A stretch of 64,000 nucleotides of DNA from Cololabis saira (Eukaryota; Chordata; Actinopteri; Beloniformes; Belonidae), in assembly GCF_033807715.1 (NCBI RefSeq), contig NC_084590.1:3104001-3168000 (forward strand), in the 5' to 3' direction. Position numbers and translations under genes: made by a program. The notes under the pieces are model-generated. The model made no database searches and was not told where the DNA came from. It saw only the letters and a list, made by a program, of their open reading frames with translations. Every line of letters starts with the position of its first letter. Position 1 is the stretch's first letter. Of the stretch, positions 1 to 11,510 are shown piece after piece.

Positions 1-1498
1 TGCTTTATTGACATGCTTGGTCTGAAATTTCCGAGCTGGAAATCAGAGAAGCCAGTTGTGTTAGTGGTAGTGTACCGGCCCCCTGCTGGTGCGTATCTAG
101 AGTTTTTGTCTGAATTTTCAGATTTCCTTTCTGGATTATTGATCAGCACAGATAAATTCATCATAGTGGGTGATTTTAACATTCATATGGATGTTGAAAG
201 CGATAATCTTAAATTAGCCCTCGATTCTCTTCTAGAATCAATGGGTATCTCACAAAAAGTGGATAAACCGACGCACTGTTTTAATCATACTCTCGATCTC
301 GTTCTCACCTACGGTGTTGAAACTGATGGTCTGTTGGTGTCACCTGTAAACTCCCTTTTATCCGACCATTACTTAATAACGTTTGAATTTAATTTTGTTG
401 ATGTTGAAGTGCAAAATAGGAGGTATTATTTTAGCAGATGTTTGTCTGATGAAGTTATTGTTAAATTTAGGGAGGCCATTGCTTATCTTACGACAGTGCG
501 AAATAGTGATGTAATCGAGGCCAGTGACCTGGGTTCTACCTCTGCAGATGTTGATTTCCTTGCTAGTAACACTGCTGATTTGTTGCATTCAGCTTTAGAC
601 GAAGTTGCTCCTTTGAAAAGGAGGGTTTCTAGCCACAGGAGCTTAACTCCCTGGTATAATTCAGATATCCGCATGTTGAAACAAAACGTGCGTAAAATGG
701 AAAGGAAGTGGTACTCTTGTAGGTCTGTAGACTCTTATCGTGAATGGAAAGATATTCTAATAGTATATAAAAAAGCCATTCGCAAAGCCAGAACAGCTTA
801 TTATTCAACGTTGATAGAGGATAACAAAAGTAACCCACGTTTTCTGTTCAGCACTGTAGCCAGGCTGACAAAGAGTCACAACTCTGTTGAGCCGTGCATT
901 CCTGCAGCTCTCGGTAGTGAGGACTTTATGAGCTTCTTCAACAGTAAAATCGTGAGAATTAGAGAAGAAATCAACCAGCCGATTGTAGGTGTTTCTTCAG
1001 CTTTAGCGACTTCCCTAGGCTCTGACTTGCCTCTAGACTGTTTTGATCCTATAGACCTCCCTGAGCTGACTTCACTCGTCAATAGAGCTAAGTCAACCAC
1101 ATGTATGTTAGACCCCATCCCGACTCGACTATTCAAACATATTTTTTCTCTTATTGGTACGACAATACTGGACCAAATTAACCTATCCCTAAGTTTAGGA
1201 TATGTACCACAGGTTTTCAAAGTCGCAGTAATTAAACCTTTACTTAAAAAACCTTCTCTTGACCCAGACACCTTAGCTAATTATAGACCAATTTCCAACC
1301 TTCCATTTGTGTCTAAAATTCTGGAAAAGGCAGTTTCAAGCCAGTTATGTGACTATTTGTATAGAAATGATCTGTTTGAAGTCTTTCAGTCAGGGTTCAG
1401 AATGCATCATAGCACAGAGACAGCACTGGTTCGAGTCACGAATGACCTCCTTATGGCCTCAGATAAGGGATTAGTGTCCATACTGGTTCTACTGGGCC
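1..1498 (+). mobile_element. L2-type LINE fragment (endonuclease to start of RT), open at window start, 3' part missing
   Basis: An open frame from position 13 runs about 495 codons without a stop. It shows the apurinic-endonuclease motifs of L2-clade LINEs: YRPP at residues 22-25, GDFNIH near 53-58 and SDHYLI near 119-124. It then enters the RT N-terminal region ([31 protein letters not shown]). The element should continue into the catalytic RT motifs but stops at 1496-1498, just after the SILVLL residues, and changes to sequence that also occurs at 12.25 kb. L2 copies normally lose the 5' end, so losing the 3' end points to a recombination or deletion break. Not a host gene. Confidence 0.9.
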
Positions 1499-2504
1499 TT
1501 TTTTTCCAGGTTTAATGGTTCTAAATACACAGACACAGCATTTACAGAAATCTTGAAGTTGTGAATCTTCAATAATATTTGGAATCATAAGCAACAGTAC
1601 AGTTTTACAAAGTTCTTGGAAAGTTCTACAGACACATCTAAAGCCGAGGAGGAACCGTAAAATACACATAAATGCGTGTAGGCCAACCCTAGAGGGACGC
1701 AGCGCATACATGATCAGAAACATTCACAGATGCCACTAGTTTAAGATAAATACAACCAACAGGCAGGCCAAAGTCCAAACATATCACAATTTAAAAAAAG
1801 ATAGAAGAAACATTCTATTCAAAATACAGATGCGAATAAACATGTAGATATGTACATTTATTAATATATGTAGATATATAGATGTATATTATGGATATAG
1901 ATATGTTATATGTAGCTATGTATATGGATATATTGAGTTGTATAATACTTACAATATTTGTATATCTATCTATTAATATATATTGATTTACAGTTATATG
2001 TAGATATGTCGATATATAGATTTATAGTAATTTTTATGTATATAATTGGAAGTAAATATATGAACCAGTATATATAGCATATCTACTCTTATATAGTTAA
2101 TCAAGTATATTGTTATACCATTGCTGTCTATTGTTCTCTATTATATTGCAGTATTATAGCAAAGTCATGATAATGTAATACTATGCATTATAATGACTTC
2201 TATTAGTACATACATACATAGTAGCAACTTAATGCTGGGCGTTTGTTTTGTTTGCATTGATTTTGACTATATTTATATATACATATAATTGAGTATTATA
2301 TCACTGTATTGAATAGTTATTAAAGTAAGGGGTGTTTGGTTATGTGTGTTTTATAAGTAAGCTTATTGAAACTCGTCTTGTTCTATGTAAGAATGTATGT
2401 CAAGTTCCGGGCTAGGACTGGATAAGTAGTTACTTCAATCCTACTGCGTTTCGAGCACGTTGGTGGATCCGTGAACTATTATATATATGAAGTGCTGTAC
2501 ATAT

Positions 2505-2551
<47 letters not shown>
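1499..2551. other. 3' flank of GPCR gene 1; AT-rich, no gene
   Basis: Left end of duplication unit 1, closely matching 12249-13416. It is AT-rich with many ATATAG/TATGTA-like simple stretches and no coding sequence I can support. An alternating AT tract at about 2508-2550 ends two bases from the stop codon of the GPCR gene. The second unit has about 90 bp of ordinary sequence at that place. Confidence 0.7.
2508..2550. repeat. (AT)n microsatellite
   Basis: Alternating AT of about 40 bp. It directly adjoins the minus-strand TGA stop at 2552-2554 and replaces the 3' UTR start seen in the paralogous copy. Confidence 0.9.
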
Positions 2552-2553
<2 letters not shown>

Positions 2554-5500
2554 ATGGGTCAGACGCTGCTTCTCTCATGAACCTCATTTCCTGCTGATTG
2601 GTGGACTGAGTTGTTGACATGGAGGCCGAGTTCTGATCTCCATCCTTCCTGCAGAGCAGAGCGCGGGGCGTCGCTGCCAGCAGGGCCTTCCTGAAGGTGG
2701 AGCTGGAGAAGACGTAGACGACGGGGTCCAGAGCCGAGTTCAGGAAGTTCAGACCCAAGGACACGATGGTGAGCTGGGTGAAGGTGTAGAAGCTGCTACA
2801 GTCCCAGGGCCGGTACGAGCGGATCACCCACACTCCGACGGTCGTCACCGTGGTGGGCAGGAAGCACACCATGAACACCGCAATGATCACGGCACACATC
2901 CGCATGGCCTTCCTCAGCTTGTGGGGTTTCCCCATCGTCTGGTGTTGCTTCAGGAAGCTGTAGATCTGGATGGAGCAGAACAGCAGCAGGATCATGGGCA
3001 GGATGAACTCCAGCACCGTCAGGACGCGGTGCACGGCTACCAGGATGATGATGGCAGAGGACGCCTCTTTGTAGGAGGTGAAGAAGAAGCACTGAGTCGT
3101 GTTTCCACTGCCCTTGATGTGGTTGAAGGCCAGCATGGGAACCCGAGGTGAGATAACCACCAACCAGAGCAGCACAGTTACCAACACCACCCGTCTCTTT
3201 GTCATCACCAAGCAGTGGTGAGGGTGGACAACCTGGGAGCAGAAGAAAGTGAAGCAGAATTCAATTCAGTTTTAATTATATACCGTCTATTATAACACAA
3301 GTTGGCTCTAGGCAGTTTCCAGAGACTCAGAACATGAGCCCCCAACCCAGTCTCACATAAAAACGTTCCCTCCCTACGCATGTCCAAAGTGCAAAAACTA
3401 GAGGGGTTACAATAATAGCACTTGAATTGTATAACTGTTACATTTTTCTGACTATTCGTTTTGCGTCCAAGTCACGTGACTTTCAAGATTTTGGCCGTGA
3501 CACCAAAAAACATGGCTGACATTTCTCATTTTTTAGTGAAACAAATAAATATTTTGAGTTTTGATTACATTTCTAGCGAGAAATATATATTTTACTTTCA
3601 TAATATTCACTCAGTGAATGTACATAATCAATCACTTGCTCGTTGTTGTTTTTTCAGATCTCGCCAGAATAATGTGAAACCGAAACGTTTGAATAATGTG
3701 AAATCACAACGTTTTGGTTGCTGGACGGCAACCTGATTATTACATTATTATTATTTATATATTATTCTTTATTATAGAGTTTTTGACGCGCAAGTTACTG
3801 TTTGTACTGTCAGTTTGTAAAAGCATGTTTTTAACGCTGTTTTAACAGTGTTTTATTGATGTTTTAATGGTGTTTTGATGATGTTTAAGTGCTAAAATTC
3901 CGTGTGAGCACCACGGATATTGTACATATGCGAAGTCATTTGGGATCCGTTGTCGTGATATATACACAGATTATTACATTATTATGGTAAATGGCTTACA
4001 CTTATATAGCGCTTTCCAGCTGCACTCCTACAGCCCCAAAGCGCTTTACACTGTAGCTGCCACACAACGGCGCTGGCCCGACAACCGGGAGCAGCTAGGA
4101 TTATTACATTATTATTATTTATATGGGGAACGTTCGACACAGGGAATTCCCCTGGGAGCCCCCTCTACGTCATAGTGACGAGCGGGGATCCTGAACACGT
4201 GACAGATGCCCCGATCGGGTGCCCCCGACTTGACTATTATCAGCCCATTGGATGAGGCATTATTTAGTCACATAAGTATAGGCTAGTGGGGGGGCTATTT
4301 ACCTGCTAGTAGTTACCAGCCATTTGTTTCAGTTACCCCTTGTTTGTGTAGCCCAGTAGTGTTGTGTAAATGTAATCTAACCTGTTACAATACAGTGTGC
4401 TTGGTACGTCTCTGCCAATCAGAGGGCTGGTTGTTAGTATGTAAGGACCCGGATGTCTGGTCATGGTTACTGTTGCTATGAACGTGGAAGTAAACGGTTA
4501 ATATTTAAAGGAGCATGAGGCTCCTTTTAAGAAATGACTCTCTAGCGCCACCCTTCGCCACGACGGCCGTCGGGGGTACTGCAGCCAACAGTGAAGCCGA
4601 AAAGTGCTTTACATTGACATTAAAAGCGGCAAGACATAATTAGACAGTAAATAACAAATAAGATTGAAATAGTAACGTAACATGTCAGAAGTTGACATAA
4701 ATTTTATTTTTGTTGGAAAATGCAATATTTTAAGATAGTTTCGGCATTAAAATGCATTTTAATATTTCTAGAGAAAAATGTGTATTTTATTTACATAATC
4801 TTCATTTAGTGAATGTAGGCTATATGTTTAGTTTGTCAGTTATTACGGAGATTATGGAGGTATTTCTATCGTTGCTATAGATCGGTGATTGGTGACAATG
4901 AAAGTCACGGAAGAGAAAAATGTGCGAGTGTTGAATTAAAGACAGAAGTTTACCAGATATAGTATTATTTTACCAGAAAACAATCTAAGTTTAGACAAAA
5001 AAGTCTGGAGAAATCAGAGCCTGCAACGGCAACAGACTGCAAAAAACAGGAAGTGACACAATACGTTACCCAATCAGTGGTCCGGACATGTTTGGAAAAT
5101 GTTTTACTCATTTTCAGGTTTTAGGATTCAAGGTTTGTTTTTATCAACAGAAATAAGTGTGTTCTCCTTCCTCACCTTGAAATAGCGGTAAACAGCCACC
5201 ACCGTCATGAAGGCGATGCTGGCCGTTCGGTTGGAGAACATCAGGAACAGGTTGATCCGGCAGATCCCATCTCCAAACACCCAGTAGCCTCTGAGCAAGG
5301 CATCAATCCTGAGCGGTAGGCTGGCCAGAGCCAGGAAATCAGCGATGACGAGGTTAAAGAGGAACAGGTTGTTGGTGTTCCAGGCCTTGATTCTGAAGCA
5401 GAAGATCCACAGAGCTACGATGTTCCCCAGCAGTCCCAGAATCACATCAATGCTCAGCATCGGGGGCAGGATTAGTCCTTCCAGCTGGATCCCAACCGGG

Positions 5501-5652
5501 GGGCAACCCCCTCCAGGAGTTGTGAGGTTTAAGATCCCAACCGGGGGGCAACCCCCTCCAGGAGTTGTGAGGTTTAAGATCCCAACCGGGGGGCAACCCC
5601 CTCCAGGAGTTGGGAGGTTTAAGATAGTGGTTAAGTTTGGTTCTGGGTCCAT
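2552..5652 (-). CDS. Class A GPCR, hydroxycarboxylic acid/oxoeicosanoid receptor-like, copy 1 (2 exons)
   Basis: Two exons: 5652-5176 (159 codons, phase 0, donor GTGAGG) and 3232-2552 (acceptor CCCAG, 226 codons plus TGA), predicted 385 aa. Exon 1 has an extracellular tail with three 15-residue repeats, then TM1 (GLLGN), TM2 (NLVIADF), the TM3 cysteine (GDGIC) and ICL2. Exon 2 has the VVHPHH continuation, ECL2 with a sequon (GNTTQC), TM5, TM6 (CFLP) and TM7 (NSALDPVVY). The FLMFSNRTASI, RYFKVVHPHH and DPVVY blocks are characteristic of the HCAR/OXER1/GPR31 receptors, Gi-coupled plasma-membrane sensors of fatty-acid or hydroxy-acid metabolites. The ligand cannot be told. The DRY aspartate is Tyr (VYRY). 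ICL2 is one residue shorter than copy 2 (HCLVM versus HCFNRM). The intron is about 1.94 kb. The ATG chosen is the first in frame and lies just after an AG that could be an acceptor for a 5' UTR exon. Confidence 0.85.
3233..5175 (-). other. Intron of GPCR copy 1
   Basis: No coding sequence. Compared with copy 2 it carries about 440 bp extra (roughly 3432-3865) and lacks about 330 bp near 4595 that copy 2 has at 15703-16030. At 3984-4060 there is a dispersed fish motif (TATAGCGCTTT ... AAAGCGCTTTACA) shared with 14432-14510 and partly with 42713. Confidence 0.6.
5488..5622 (-). repeat. Coding VNTR: 3 x 45 bp in the GPCR N-terminus
   Basis: Three tandem 45-bp units (5488, 5533, 5578) encode 15 residues each, of the form LNLTTPGGGCPPVGI. 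Each unit carries an N-glycosylation sequon (NLT) and a cysteine, so the predicted extracellular tail gains one of each per unit. The DNA unit contains a small GGGGG/CCCCC inverted repeat. The paralogue has four units at 16926-17105. Confidence 0.95.
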
Positions 5653-5983
5653 TTTCTTAAATTCCGGTTCTGCCTGACCAACACAACGGACTTCAGTGAT
5701 GAAAACAGACCATCAAGTCAGTTTGTTGACAGAGACTGAAGGGAGCGGCTCACATGCAAACCAGGGAAAGTTTTGAAACTTAACAGCTTCCTCTTTTTTT
5801 TTACTTTACGTCCTCATGGAAAAAATTTTATGTTTAAAGTTTAAAAATGGAATTTAACATTTTTATTTTTGTTTCTATCCTAAATCATTCATATCCATGT
5901 GGATTTGATATTGTTTTTGAAAGCTTTGTTCTCATTTTATATTTTAACATCTTTATATTTTAAAAAATATAGGGGCTTAGCTG
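5653..5983. other. 5' flank of GPCR copy 1; no gene seen
   Basis: AT-rich flank shared with 17136-17477. It presumably holds 5' UTR or promoter sequence, but no TATA box or CpG cluster stands out. Confidence 0.4.
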
Positions 5984-6489
5984 TCAACTGATCACCACCT
6001 GGTGGTGAGTTGGATGCGCTGGCGGAGGAGGAGGTTGGACAGACCCAAACGGATTGTGAGGGACATCTTCAACTCCCACCTCCGAGAGAACTTCTCTCAG
6101 ATCCCGGGGGAGGCGGAGGACATTGAGTCCGAGTGGACCATGTTCTCTGCCTCCATTGTCAACGCGGCGGCTCGAAGTTGTGGACACAAGGTCTCCGGTG
6201 CCTGTCGTGGCGGCAATCCTAGAACCCGGTGGTGGACACCGGAAGTACAGGATGCCGTCAGACTGAAGAAGGAGTCCTACCGGGCTATGTTGGCCGGTGG
6301 GACTCCTGACGCAGTAGATGGGTACCGGCAGGCCAAGCGAGCCGCGGCTCGGGCAGTCCTGGAGGCAAAAACTCTGGTCTGGGAGGAGTTCGGTGAGGCC
6401 ATGGAGGAAGACTTTCGGTCGGCCTCCAGGAAATTTTGGAGGACCGTCCGGCGCCTCAGAAGGGGGAAGCAGTACTCTGCCGGCACCGT
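5984..6489 (+). mobile_element. LINE fragment, linker between endonuclease and RT (clade uncertain)
   Basis: The ORF begins near the SDHH-type end of an endonuclease (CAACTGATCACCACCTGG) and reads about 155 codons of linker: RDIFNSHLRENFSQIPGE, WWTPEVQDAVRLK, then FWRTVRRLRRGKQYSAGT. This is a recurrent fish non-LTR retrotransposon protein; I cannot place its clade by eye. It stops at about 6489. The same element is present in duplication unit 2 at 17478-17607 and 20167-20850, so it was there before the duplication. Confidence 0.75.
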
Positions 6490-6724
6490 ATGCAACTTCT
6501 GAGAGCTAGCAAGATTTGAAAGTGGCGCCTCCTCTAAGCCCCCCCCCCCCCCCCCCCGCACGAGCGCTCCGTCCAAAGCCACGCCCCCACAAAACACGAA
6601 CGCGTATTATTAAACATTTTGGACAGCACATTTACAGCAAAACTACCCCATGTCTCATTCACCTGTAAGCGAGGCCGGTTTTAGGGGGGGGGCTGTGCCC
6701 ACCCAAACGTGCATCCTGCCCACC

Positions 6725-6904
6725 GGCGTCTCCATCCTGGCGAGTGCCGGTGCGGCTGGCGGAGCGCTGCCGTGCAGGCTCTAGAGCCACGGCTACGCCG
6801 TACCCCACGGCGTACCCTACGGCGTAGCTGTGGCAACAGAGCCTGCACGGCACCGCTCCGCCAGCCGCACCGGCGCTCTCCGCTCTAGCCGTGATGGAGA
6901 CGCC
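6725..6904. repeat. 180-bp GC-rich imperfect palindrome
   Basis: Arms of about 80 bp begin GGCGTCTCCATC and end GATGGAGACGCC, with matching GTGCAGGCTCT / AGAGCCTGCAC blocks inside. The centre contains CTACGCCGTA-type words like the short palindromic MITE found elsewhere in this window. Probably a foldback MITE. Confidence 0.8.
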
Positions 6905-7015
6905 TACATCCCCACCGACCCCCATACAGCTTCCGAGCCGGAGCTGCTGCGGCTCTTCACGGCTGCCGCGGCTGTTCACTTGTCCCTGCGGGCTGCTGCT
7001 GGGCAGAAAGTCCTG

Positions 7016-7042
7016 CAGCAGCAGCAGCAGCAGCAGCAGCAG
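7016..7042. repeat. (CAG)9 trinucleotide repeat
   Basis: Nine uninterrupted CAG units. Both strands have short open frames across it, but none has supporting features. Confidence 0.95.
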
Positions 7043-7287
7043 ACTAACGGCTCTGCTCCCCACTCTCACAACTTCCTGGAAAGGTCACTAACCACCACTA
7101 GTCTGAGCTCAGGCTACATGTGGTTTGGTGCTATAGCCACGTCTGTATACAGAACCAAGAAGCAAAGACGAGGTCAGAGTTAATGAGTAAAATCCTGTTT
7201 TATTTATATTCACGTTAAAAGTTGTATAAAGAGTTGCTGCACCTGTTGGGACAGCAAGTGCTGGACAGGTCAGCCAGACGGTTCCTG

Positions 7288-8449
7288 CTAGGATCCATGC
7301 TGAAGTTGGACCCGGCTCCATTTGGAGTCTTGATGAGCAGCAGGACGTTGTGGCTTGTACACGGCCAGCTGCTGGCGAGGGGGTGCCAGGACCTGAACCG
7401 GCTTCTGGGTCTTCACTTGCTCAGCAGGATCCCTAAACCTCCTGATGGGAGAGCCACCGAGGTGCTGAGGAATGTTGTGGACCGTGGCCGGACCAGAACT
7501 TCCAGCTCTGCCCCCGGGGACTACCTGGGCTGGGATCCTGAAGTTGGACATACCTGCACTTCCAGTACCAGTCTGAGGGGAGCTGTGAGCTTTAGAGCGC
7601 CGCCGTGATGCCCTCTTTGCTGGGGCGCGAGCGTACGTCTGCATCCGTACATGGTTTCCACGTGGAGAAGCACCAACCGGGCTGAACAGGACGGAGCCCA
7701 TCAGATTGTAGCTGGAGGGACTTTTAGCAGCAACGCTAGAAGGCTCCTGAGCTGCAGACGGGAGAGAAGCCGACCCAGAGGAGGAGCTTCCTGTAGGACC
7801 AAACATGGAGGCAGCGCTCCGAGGTAGAGGCTGGACAGCAGCTAGCGTAGCCTGCTGAGCTGACCCAGCTCCAGTTCTGCTCTTCCCACCTGGACCCTGC
7901 TGGTTCTGACTCACAGCAGTGAAGAGGACAGATGTCCTTTGTAGCTCAGGCTGGACATTGTCCTGGTTGGACACCAAACTGCTCTGCATCGGTCCTGCAG
8001 AGTTCTGGGCCGGCTGGAAAGGAGTTTGTGTGTAGTCCCTGGTTGAAAGTCCTGGACCAGAACCCCTTTGGACCGCAGGGGCGACGCTGAAACCTCGACT
8101 CTGGAATGGACGTGGAGACACAAAGACTTGTCTGACCTGGTTCTGGGGAGAGCCACCAAGTCCCCTTGGACGGCCATCTTGGTCCAGGAAGCCAACATGC
8201 CTGTTGTCTCTGGAGCTCTGGGCTGCAGGATAAAGACCATTAATCTGACATGAACCACAGCAGCAGGTGAACAGGTGTCGTACTCACCTGCTGAGGTCCA
8301 GAGGCAACGTGCACGCTCTGCTTGAGCCAGACAGACCAGCAGGATCCTGCTCAGGAACCAGGAGACCAACAGTCAGAGGAGAATAAAACCAGATCTACAT
8401 GTCTGAATACAGCTGCAACCACGTACCCCAAACCAAGTCCACAAGCCAT
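7288..8449 (-). CDS. Secreted low-complexity protein, gene copy A (3 exons)
   Basis: Exons: 8449-8427 (23 nt), 8346-8288 (59 nt) and 8222-7288 (935 nt), all with GT/AG borders; 1017 nt, 338 aa. Exons 1-2 encode a signal peptide (MACGLGLGILLVCLAQA), so the product should enter the secretory pathway. The mature chain is rich in Ser, Gln, Pro, Gly and basic residues. It has no predicted membrane segment and few cysteines. A long variable middle is followed by a conserved basic tail (FRIPAQVV, GGSPIRRF, QVLAPPRQQLAVYKPQRP, ending VQLQHGS). A polyadenylation signal lies at 7204-7199. I do not recognise the family. An egg-envelope, seminal or matrix protein is possible but only a guess. Copies B, C and D keep the frame with only whole-codon length changes, which argues for functional genes. 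It lies upstream of and on the same strand as GPCR copy 1, with which it was co-duplicated. Confidence 0.8.
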
Positions 8450-8606
8450 CTCCAGGAGTCTCTGGTCTGGTCCAGCACCAGGAACCCAAACACACTGAAG
8501 CTGTTCCTGCTGGTCTGGTTCTTATTGAAGCTGCAACCAATCAGTGTTTGATGAAGATGTTCTGCAGGTGTTGCTGCAGAGAGGTCAGGGTGGAGGCTTT
8601 AGAGAC

Positions 8607-9046
8607 CAACCCGCAATCCCAAACTCCACCCTAAACCCTCAGGCCCTGAACCCTTACAGACTTTAGTGACGTCAGCTGGAAGTGATCAAGTGTGAGAGGG
8701 TGTGAGGGCTCCAAATGGTAGAAATAGGAATGGGACAGGACTTAGCAGAAACCGGATTTAAAAAACTTTATTTAACATTTCAATTTACAAAATTCGTCAG
8801 ATCATTAGTCGGATCAAAATGTTCCGTACCAGTATTATAAGTTTGGGAATGATCATCCTACGGATGTTTGAAAACAAAGTGGTAGCCTATATAAAGGAGT
8901 ATAAAATTCAACAAAGAACACAATTTAAATATGCGCACAGTACAATATGTATTTCCTTGTTAATGTAGTGTATTTCTTTCAATCTACCCATACCAGCACA
9001 TCCAGTATGCCAGGCTCAATCGCCGAATAATTTCATTTTTTATAAA
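8607..9046. other. No gene seen
   Basis: Homology with the other gene copies ends at about 8606, just after the GGCTTTAGAGACCAA word. The rest is AT-rich, non-repetitive sequence up to the target-site duplication at 9047. Confidence 0.5.
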
Positions 9047-9572
9047 AGACCGTATAAATTTATTTATTTATTTTTTTAAATTTTTTAATTTATTTATTTT
9101 TTTCTTTACCTTGTTTGCACACATATTAATGATTGATACCATGACGGTAGAAACCAAAAGTAAATATATGTGCATTATTACTATATTTAATATATATACA
9201 TATATATACGCATACATATGCGTACACATACATAAATATACACATACAAACCCAGTGTTTTTTTTTTTTTTTTTTTTTTTTTTTGGGGGGGGGGGGGGGG
9301 TGACGACATCCACTGCCAATCCAGGAAGCAGGAACACACGGAGACACACGTCAAGCACTAGAAATCTGCAACAAAAAACCACAAAACAAAGCACGAAACC
9401 GGCACGGAGCCAACCAAAACAATAACAGCAATCGACCTAAATCTTGAGATCTGATCGCAGTCTGAGCTAAGCTATCGCTACCGCTACCTAAACCCAAAAA
9501 CTAGAGAGCCAGCATGCAGGTGAACAAGCCAGTGTGTATGTCTATGTGTGTGTGTGTGTATGTATATGATCC

Positions 9573-9638
<66 letters not shown>

Positions 9639-9651
9639 CATGTGACTATGT

Positions 9652-9707
<56 letters not shown>

Positions 9708-9986
9708 AACCAAACAAAGCTCCACCTGAAGTGTATCTATAGTGGGGGAGGGGGGGGAGCAACCCCGCCACCCGCGAGACCAGAGGCCGACACGGAAGAG
9801 CCCGGAACCCAGGCCACCGGCAACCCCACAGAGGGGAGAAGTAGGAGGGAGGCAACCCACCGCCTGCGAGCCCCCCCCCCCGCGGGCGGGGCCCCCACGG
9901 CGCGGGAAGAAGCAGCCAGGGACCGCGACCCAGGCAATCCCCGGCCACCCGGTCCGGGCCGGACACGCGGCCAGACCGTATAAATT
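9047..9986 (-). mobile_element. Retroposon insertion with 14-bp target-site duplication
   Basis: AGACCGTATAAATT is repeated exactly at 9047-9060 and 9973-9986, bounding an insert of about 912 bp. The left end is a TTTATTT-rich tract (an A-rich 3' tail on the minus strand), so the element reads right to left. Its 5' part (9720-9972) is very GC-rich, followed by GT/CA microsatellites and a T27G16 tract at 9258-9300. Long TSD plus A-rich tail indicate target-primed retrotransposition. No protein frame is credible, so it is probably non-autonomous. Confidence 0.85.
9547..9703. repeat. (GT)n/(CA)n microsatellites inside the retroposon
   Basis: Two long GT runs (about 9576-9632 and 9659-9702) separated by a short GTATATGCATGTGACTATG interruption. 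Confidence 0.95.
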
Positions 9987-10749
9987 GATGGTAACTTGAG
10001 CTAAATATTTCAGTTATTATCACTATTTACTGCAACGTTTTTTTTCAACTTGCTGAAATTGTTTAAATGTTGTGGTCATAAATAAATGAATAACCAAATT
10101 ACTGCCCGACTTGTTTGTGTTGGATCTAAAACTATCTTGCTAGTATTTACATGTATGCATTTCTGTTAACATAGGGAATCTTAATTCAAACACTGTACTC
10201 AGATTAAAGAAAAGCAAGTCTTGTTTATTCAACACCAGGTCAACTGAGGATTTGTCTAATATAAAATGAAAAAAAAAAAGAAATTGAACCTCAAATTATG
10301 AATAAAAAAATGATGAAGAAAACTACATTTTGTCCTCCATCTTCCCAAAAATGTCAATTAACTTAGATAACTGGTCATCCCTCTTCTTTTCCCTCTCCTC
10401 ATCCTTTTCCTCAGCCTCTTTTCTTGTCTTTAGTGTTGAAGAAAGTCCAAAACTTCATTTGTCCTTTTTTTGGTTTTCTTCCCTCCGTTTGTTGGTCGCT
10501 CCCTGTTTGTAAAGGAAATATTAGGGCCGTTGAAAAATCATCACGGGACAACAGTTTCTGAATTTAAATCACCAGTGGGATATGTATTTATACTTACAGG
10601 TAAACTTTCTTCTTGCAGTCGCACATTAATTCTTTTCCTCCGCCCCCTGTTTTGTTTACATTCTCCCTGGTAACCTCCTTTCATGTCACAACGCAATGAA
10701 CCGTGGGTAATTCCCTTTCCATAAGTCTGCGGAGATGCAGACTTACGGG
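9987..10749 (-). other. Mostly unrecognised; possible remnant of a coiled-coil C-terminus at 10325-10480
   Basis: On the minus strand 10480-10325 reads KTKKRTNEVLDFLQH, a stop, then a charged stretch ending DDQLSKLIDIFGKMEDKM and a stop. That resembles the coiled C-terminal end of MYB/SANT-like proteins encoded by Harbinger transposons, but the match is by impression and the frame is broken. The rest shows no feature. Confidence 0.3.
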
Positions 10750-11330
10750 AAGTGAGCAGTAAGGGCTCAAAATGTCTGCCGGGAGCCCTCGCGCACTTGT
10801 AGAGGATGAAGAGCAGGGGGGAGAGCACACAGCCCTGGGGGGAGCCAGTGGAGGTGGAGCAGAGGTCAGAGAGAGAGTTGTTGAGTCCTGTTGGTCAGAA
10901 AGTCTAGGATCCACAGGATTAACTGATTATCCAGGTGAAAGTGGGAGGAGAGTTTAGTGGCCAGGATGTGGGGCTGCAGGGTGTTGAATGCTGATGAGAA
11001 GTCAGCAAACAGTAGTCTGGCGGATGAGTCAGGGAGCTCCAGGTGTTTGTGAATGGAGTCCATGATGAAGATTTTTGCATCATCAACGCTTCTGCCTGCG
11101 CGATATGCAAACTGGAGTGGGTCCATTAGGGAGTCAGTTGCTCTGATGATGTGCTGTTTTATGATCTTCTCCATGGCCTTCATCACCAGGGAGGTGAGGG
11201 CCACAGGGCGGAGATCGTTCGGAGTCTTTGGCTTATTTTTTGGGGGGATAGGGATGACTGTGGAGTGTTTCCACAACTGTGGAACGGTGTGACTGTCGAG
11301 GGAGTGTTGAAAAAGAGTCCGGAACACACT
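10750..11330 (-). mobile_element. Rex1/CR1-like LINE reverse-transcriptase fragment
   Basis: Minus-strand frame 11327-10866 reads SLDSHTVPQLWKHSTVIPIP, NDLRPVALTSLVMKAMEKI, QFAYRAGRSVDDA and LFADFSSAFNTLQPH (RT motif A). It continues, after a frameshift, with GCVLSPLLFILY (motif B end) at about 10810-10780. The catalytic YADD motif is missing and the fragment stops near 10780. Truncated at both ends. Confidence 0.85.
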
Positions 11331-11510
11331 CCCTGCACAGTGCCTCAGGAGTCGGCACTCACCACGTCCACAGACCTGATGGTGAGTGCAGAGCTACCAA
11401 ATATTGCACTTTGCCTCAGCCTGAAATAAAACAGTCAATTCATGATACTTTCTCATCTCCTAATTTTGATAGCTAATAATACAATGTCAGTGTTGTACAT
11501 GAGAATACCA

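Larger units (their letters stand above)
6490..7068. other. GC-rich non-coding insert between LINE fragment and gene A flank
   Basis: Not present in unit 2. It holds a C20 tract at 6538-6557, a 180-bp palindrome at 6725-6904 and a CAG repeat at 7016-7042. Frames of 106-136 codons across it are low-complexity and overlap on both strands, so I do not call a gene. Confidence 0.6.

Noticed and set aside
2796..3092. 98-codon His/Pro-rich minus frame and plus frame at 2921-3151
   Set aside because: Other frames of GPCR exon 2; no independent support.
6277..6597. Gly-rich minus frame over poly-C
   Set aside because: Antisense of a LINE fragment and a homopolymer tract.
9548..9983. CVCVCV/HTHTHT repeats in long open frames
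   Set aside because: GT/CA microsatellite translations inside a retroposon, not genes.
10709..10745. Small hairpin AAGTCTGCGGAGATGCAGACTT as terminator
   Set aside because: Eight-bp stem in a vertebrate intergenic region; no terminator function expected.
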